In this document: positions 63,397 through 64,000 of the stretch, one piece after another
Position numbering within the stretch: position 1 is the first letter of the stretch
Layout: the number at the start of each line of letters is the position of its first letter
From: an uncultured Sanguibacteroides sp.
GTDB taxonomy: Bacteria > Bacteroidota > Bacteroidia > Bacteroidales > Marinifilaceae
Length of the DNA stretch: 64,000 bases
Assembly: GCF_900543425.1 (NCBI RefSeq)
Contig: NZ_UQRQ01000010.1
Location: forward strand, 69,938 to 133,937
Direction: 5' to 3'
Position numbers and translations under genes: made by a program
Notes under the pieces: generated by a model
Database searches by the model: none
What the model saw: only the letters and a program-made list of their open reading frames with translations
Told to the model about the DNA's origin: nothing

Positions 63397-63608
63397 ACCT
63401 TATCTCTTTTGATCGATACGACACCTACTTCACTTCCGAACAAACTAAGAACCTGATTTACTTTATCCAATCGAAGTGTTTCTTTTCCTTGTTCCAACTC
63501 ACGAAGAAAACGCAGACCGACACCTGCTTTTTCAGACAAATCCACTTGAGTAAGTCCTGTTTCTTTACGCATCTGTTTTACGTATTCCGCTATAGTCCGA
63601 TTTTTCAT
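63393..63608 (-). CDS. HipB-like XRE regulator
   Basis: The 71-residue HTH protein from the ATG at 63608 (MKNRTIAEYVKQMRKETGLT) has VDLSEKAGVGLRFLRELEQG as the helix-turn-helix. A TTG at 63629 would add 7 residues encoded by the first operator and is less likely. It should bind the three operators upstream and repress the operon with the HipS and HipT products. Confidence 0.9.
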   Translation of the reverse strand: MKNRTIAEYVKQMRKETGLTQVDLSEKAGVGLRFLRELEQGKETLRLDKVNQVLSLFGSEVGVVSIKRDKV

Positions 63609-63610
63609 AT

Positions 63611-63708
63611 TATACCCGTTTGGGTACAAATATAAGAATTATATTTATATTATACCTCATAGGGTATAAAATATTAACATATAGTATCCTTACACCCCAA
63701 AGGGTATA
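63611..63708. promoter_or_regulatory. Three evenly spaced operators of the hip operon
   Basis: TATACCCGTTTGGGTACA (63611), TATACCTCATAGGGTATA (63651) and TACACCCCAAAGGGTATA (63691) are 18-bp dyads starting exactly 40 bases apart. The first touches the hipB start. The spacing, close to four helical turns, would put bound repressors on the same DNA face. Confidence 0.8.
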
Positions 63709-63720
63709 AAATATCCAACT

Positions 63721-64000
63721 CTTATTTTCCATAGTTCAATTAATAGCAACCGGGAGAACACGCTGTTCTTGCTCGGATGGATAAATTTCAATTCTTCTAT
63801 AGTTCAATTAATAGGTGTTTATGCCTTAACATCCAGAATTTATTACCTTTATTTCAATTCTTCTATAGTTCAATTAATAGATATACACGCCGCCCGCACC
63901 GTCCGGAACATAGTTATTTCAATTCTTCTATAGTTCAATTAATAGATGACGATGTGATCATTCAACTATTAACCAATCATATTTCAATTCTTCTATAGTT
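63721..64000 (-). CRISPR. CRISPR array C, trailer end (continues beyond window)
   Basis: A degenerate end repeat (to 63746) is followed by full repeats at 63785, 63851 and 63916 and a cut one at 63981. They have the CTATAG centre and AATAG end, like the middle repeats of array A. The spacer 63946-63980 is the same as one in array A (47973-48007). The array end is 13 bp from the last hip operator. The leader is expected to the right, outside the window. Confidence 0.93.

Noticed and set aside
46890..64000. cas genes belonging to the arrays
   Set aside because: No open frame resembles Cas1, Cas2, Cas3, Cas10 or other Cas proteins; the effector genes must be outside the window.

Overview
The window looks like chromosome from a gut Bacteroidota bacterium of the Odoribacteraceae type (Odoribacter/Butyricimonas-like; inference). 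The evidence is two SusC/SusD outer-membrane import loci, FecR-type regulation, TAnnTTTG promoter elements, and a compact operon with 5-alpha-reductase, flavin reductase and two short-chain dehydrogenases of the kind linked to bile-acid/steroid conversion in that group. No tRNA, rRNA or cas gene was seen.

Layout. 1-3034: FtsX-type permease (runs off the edge) and a peptidase/golvesin-domain remnant. 3137-8166: a probably transferred segment with a tripartite drug-efflux operon (MFS, HlyD, TolC) and a decayed mobile-element ATPase; it cuts off a FecR-like gene whose sigma factor partner is also broken. 9276-27812: housekeeping and metabolism, namely a porin, a CutC/aconitase-like/amidase operon, lipA-lipB, nth, the steroid operon, yaaA, copper ATPase and an AspT-type exchanger. 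27.9-29.0 kb: dispersed repeats and a three-repeat CRISPR array with leader. 29.1-36.0 kb: DUF5996 protein, an osmoprotectant ABC operon with its own outer-membrane protein, and a type II restriction-modification pair preceded by what look like fossil CRISPR repeats. 36.4-46.8 kb: FecR/SusC/SusD/DUF4843/PKD-like lipoprotein locus plus an alpha/beta hydrolase and a cyclophilin-like lipoprotein. 46.9-48.6 kb: CRISPR array A and leader. 48.9-56.2 kb: a small secreted protein, tag glycosylase and a second SusCD locus with a fasciclin lipoprotein. 56.2-60.4 kb: a very AT-rich island with a small XRE regulator, a KAP-type P-loop NTPase and a defence-type (DRT/Abi-like) reverse transcriptase. 60.46-62.07 kb: CRISPR array B and leader. 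62.1-63.7 kb: a HipBST-like three-gene toxin-antitoxin operon with three evenly spaced operators. 63.72 kb to the end: the trailer end of CRISPR array C.

From 46.9 kb on the window is therefore largely a defence neighbourhood. Three arrays with the same repeat, read leftward on the minus strand, alternate with an RT/NTPase island and a toxin-antitoxin module. Arrays A and B share a leader and a roughly 300-bp trailer block with a REP-like hairpin, and arrays A and C share a spacer, so the region has been reshaped by recombination. The strongest candidates for undescribed biology are the KAP NTPase + RT island with its AT-rich pre-RT region, the three-part GTCGAC leader motif shared by loci with different repeats, and the CRISPR-repeat-like elements next to the R-M operon and the RT.
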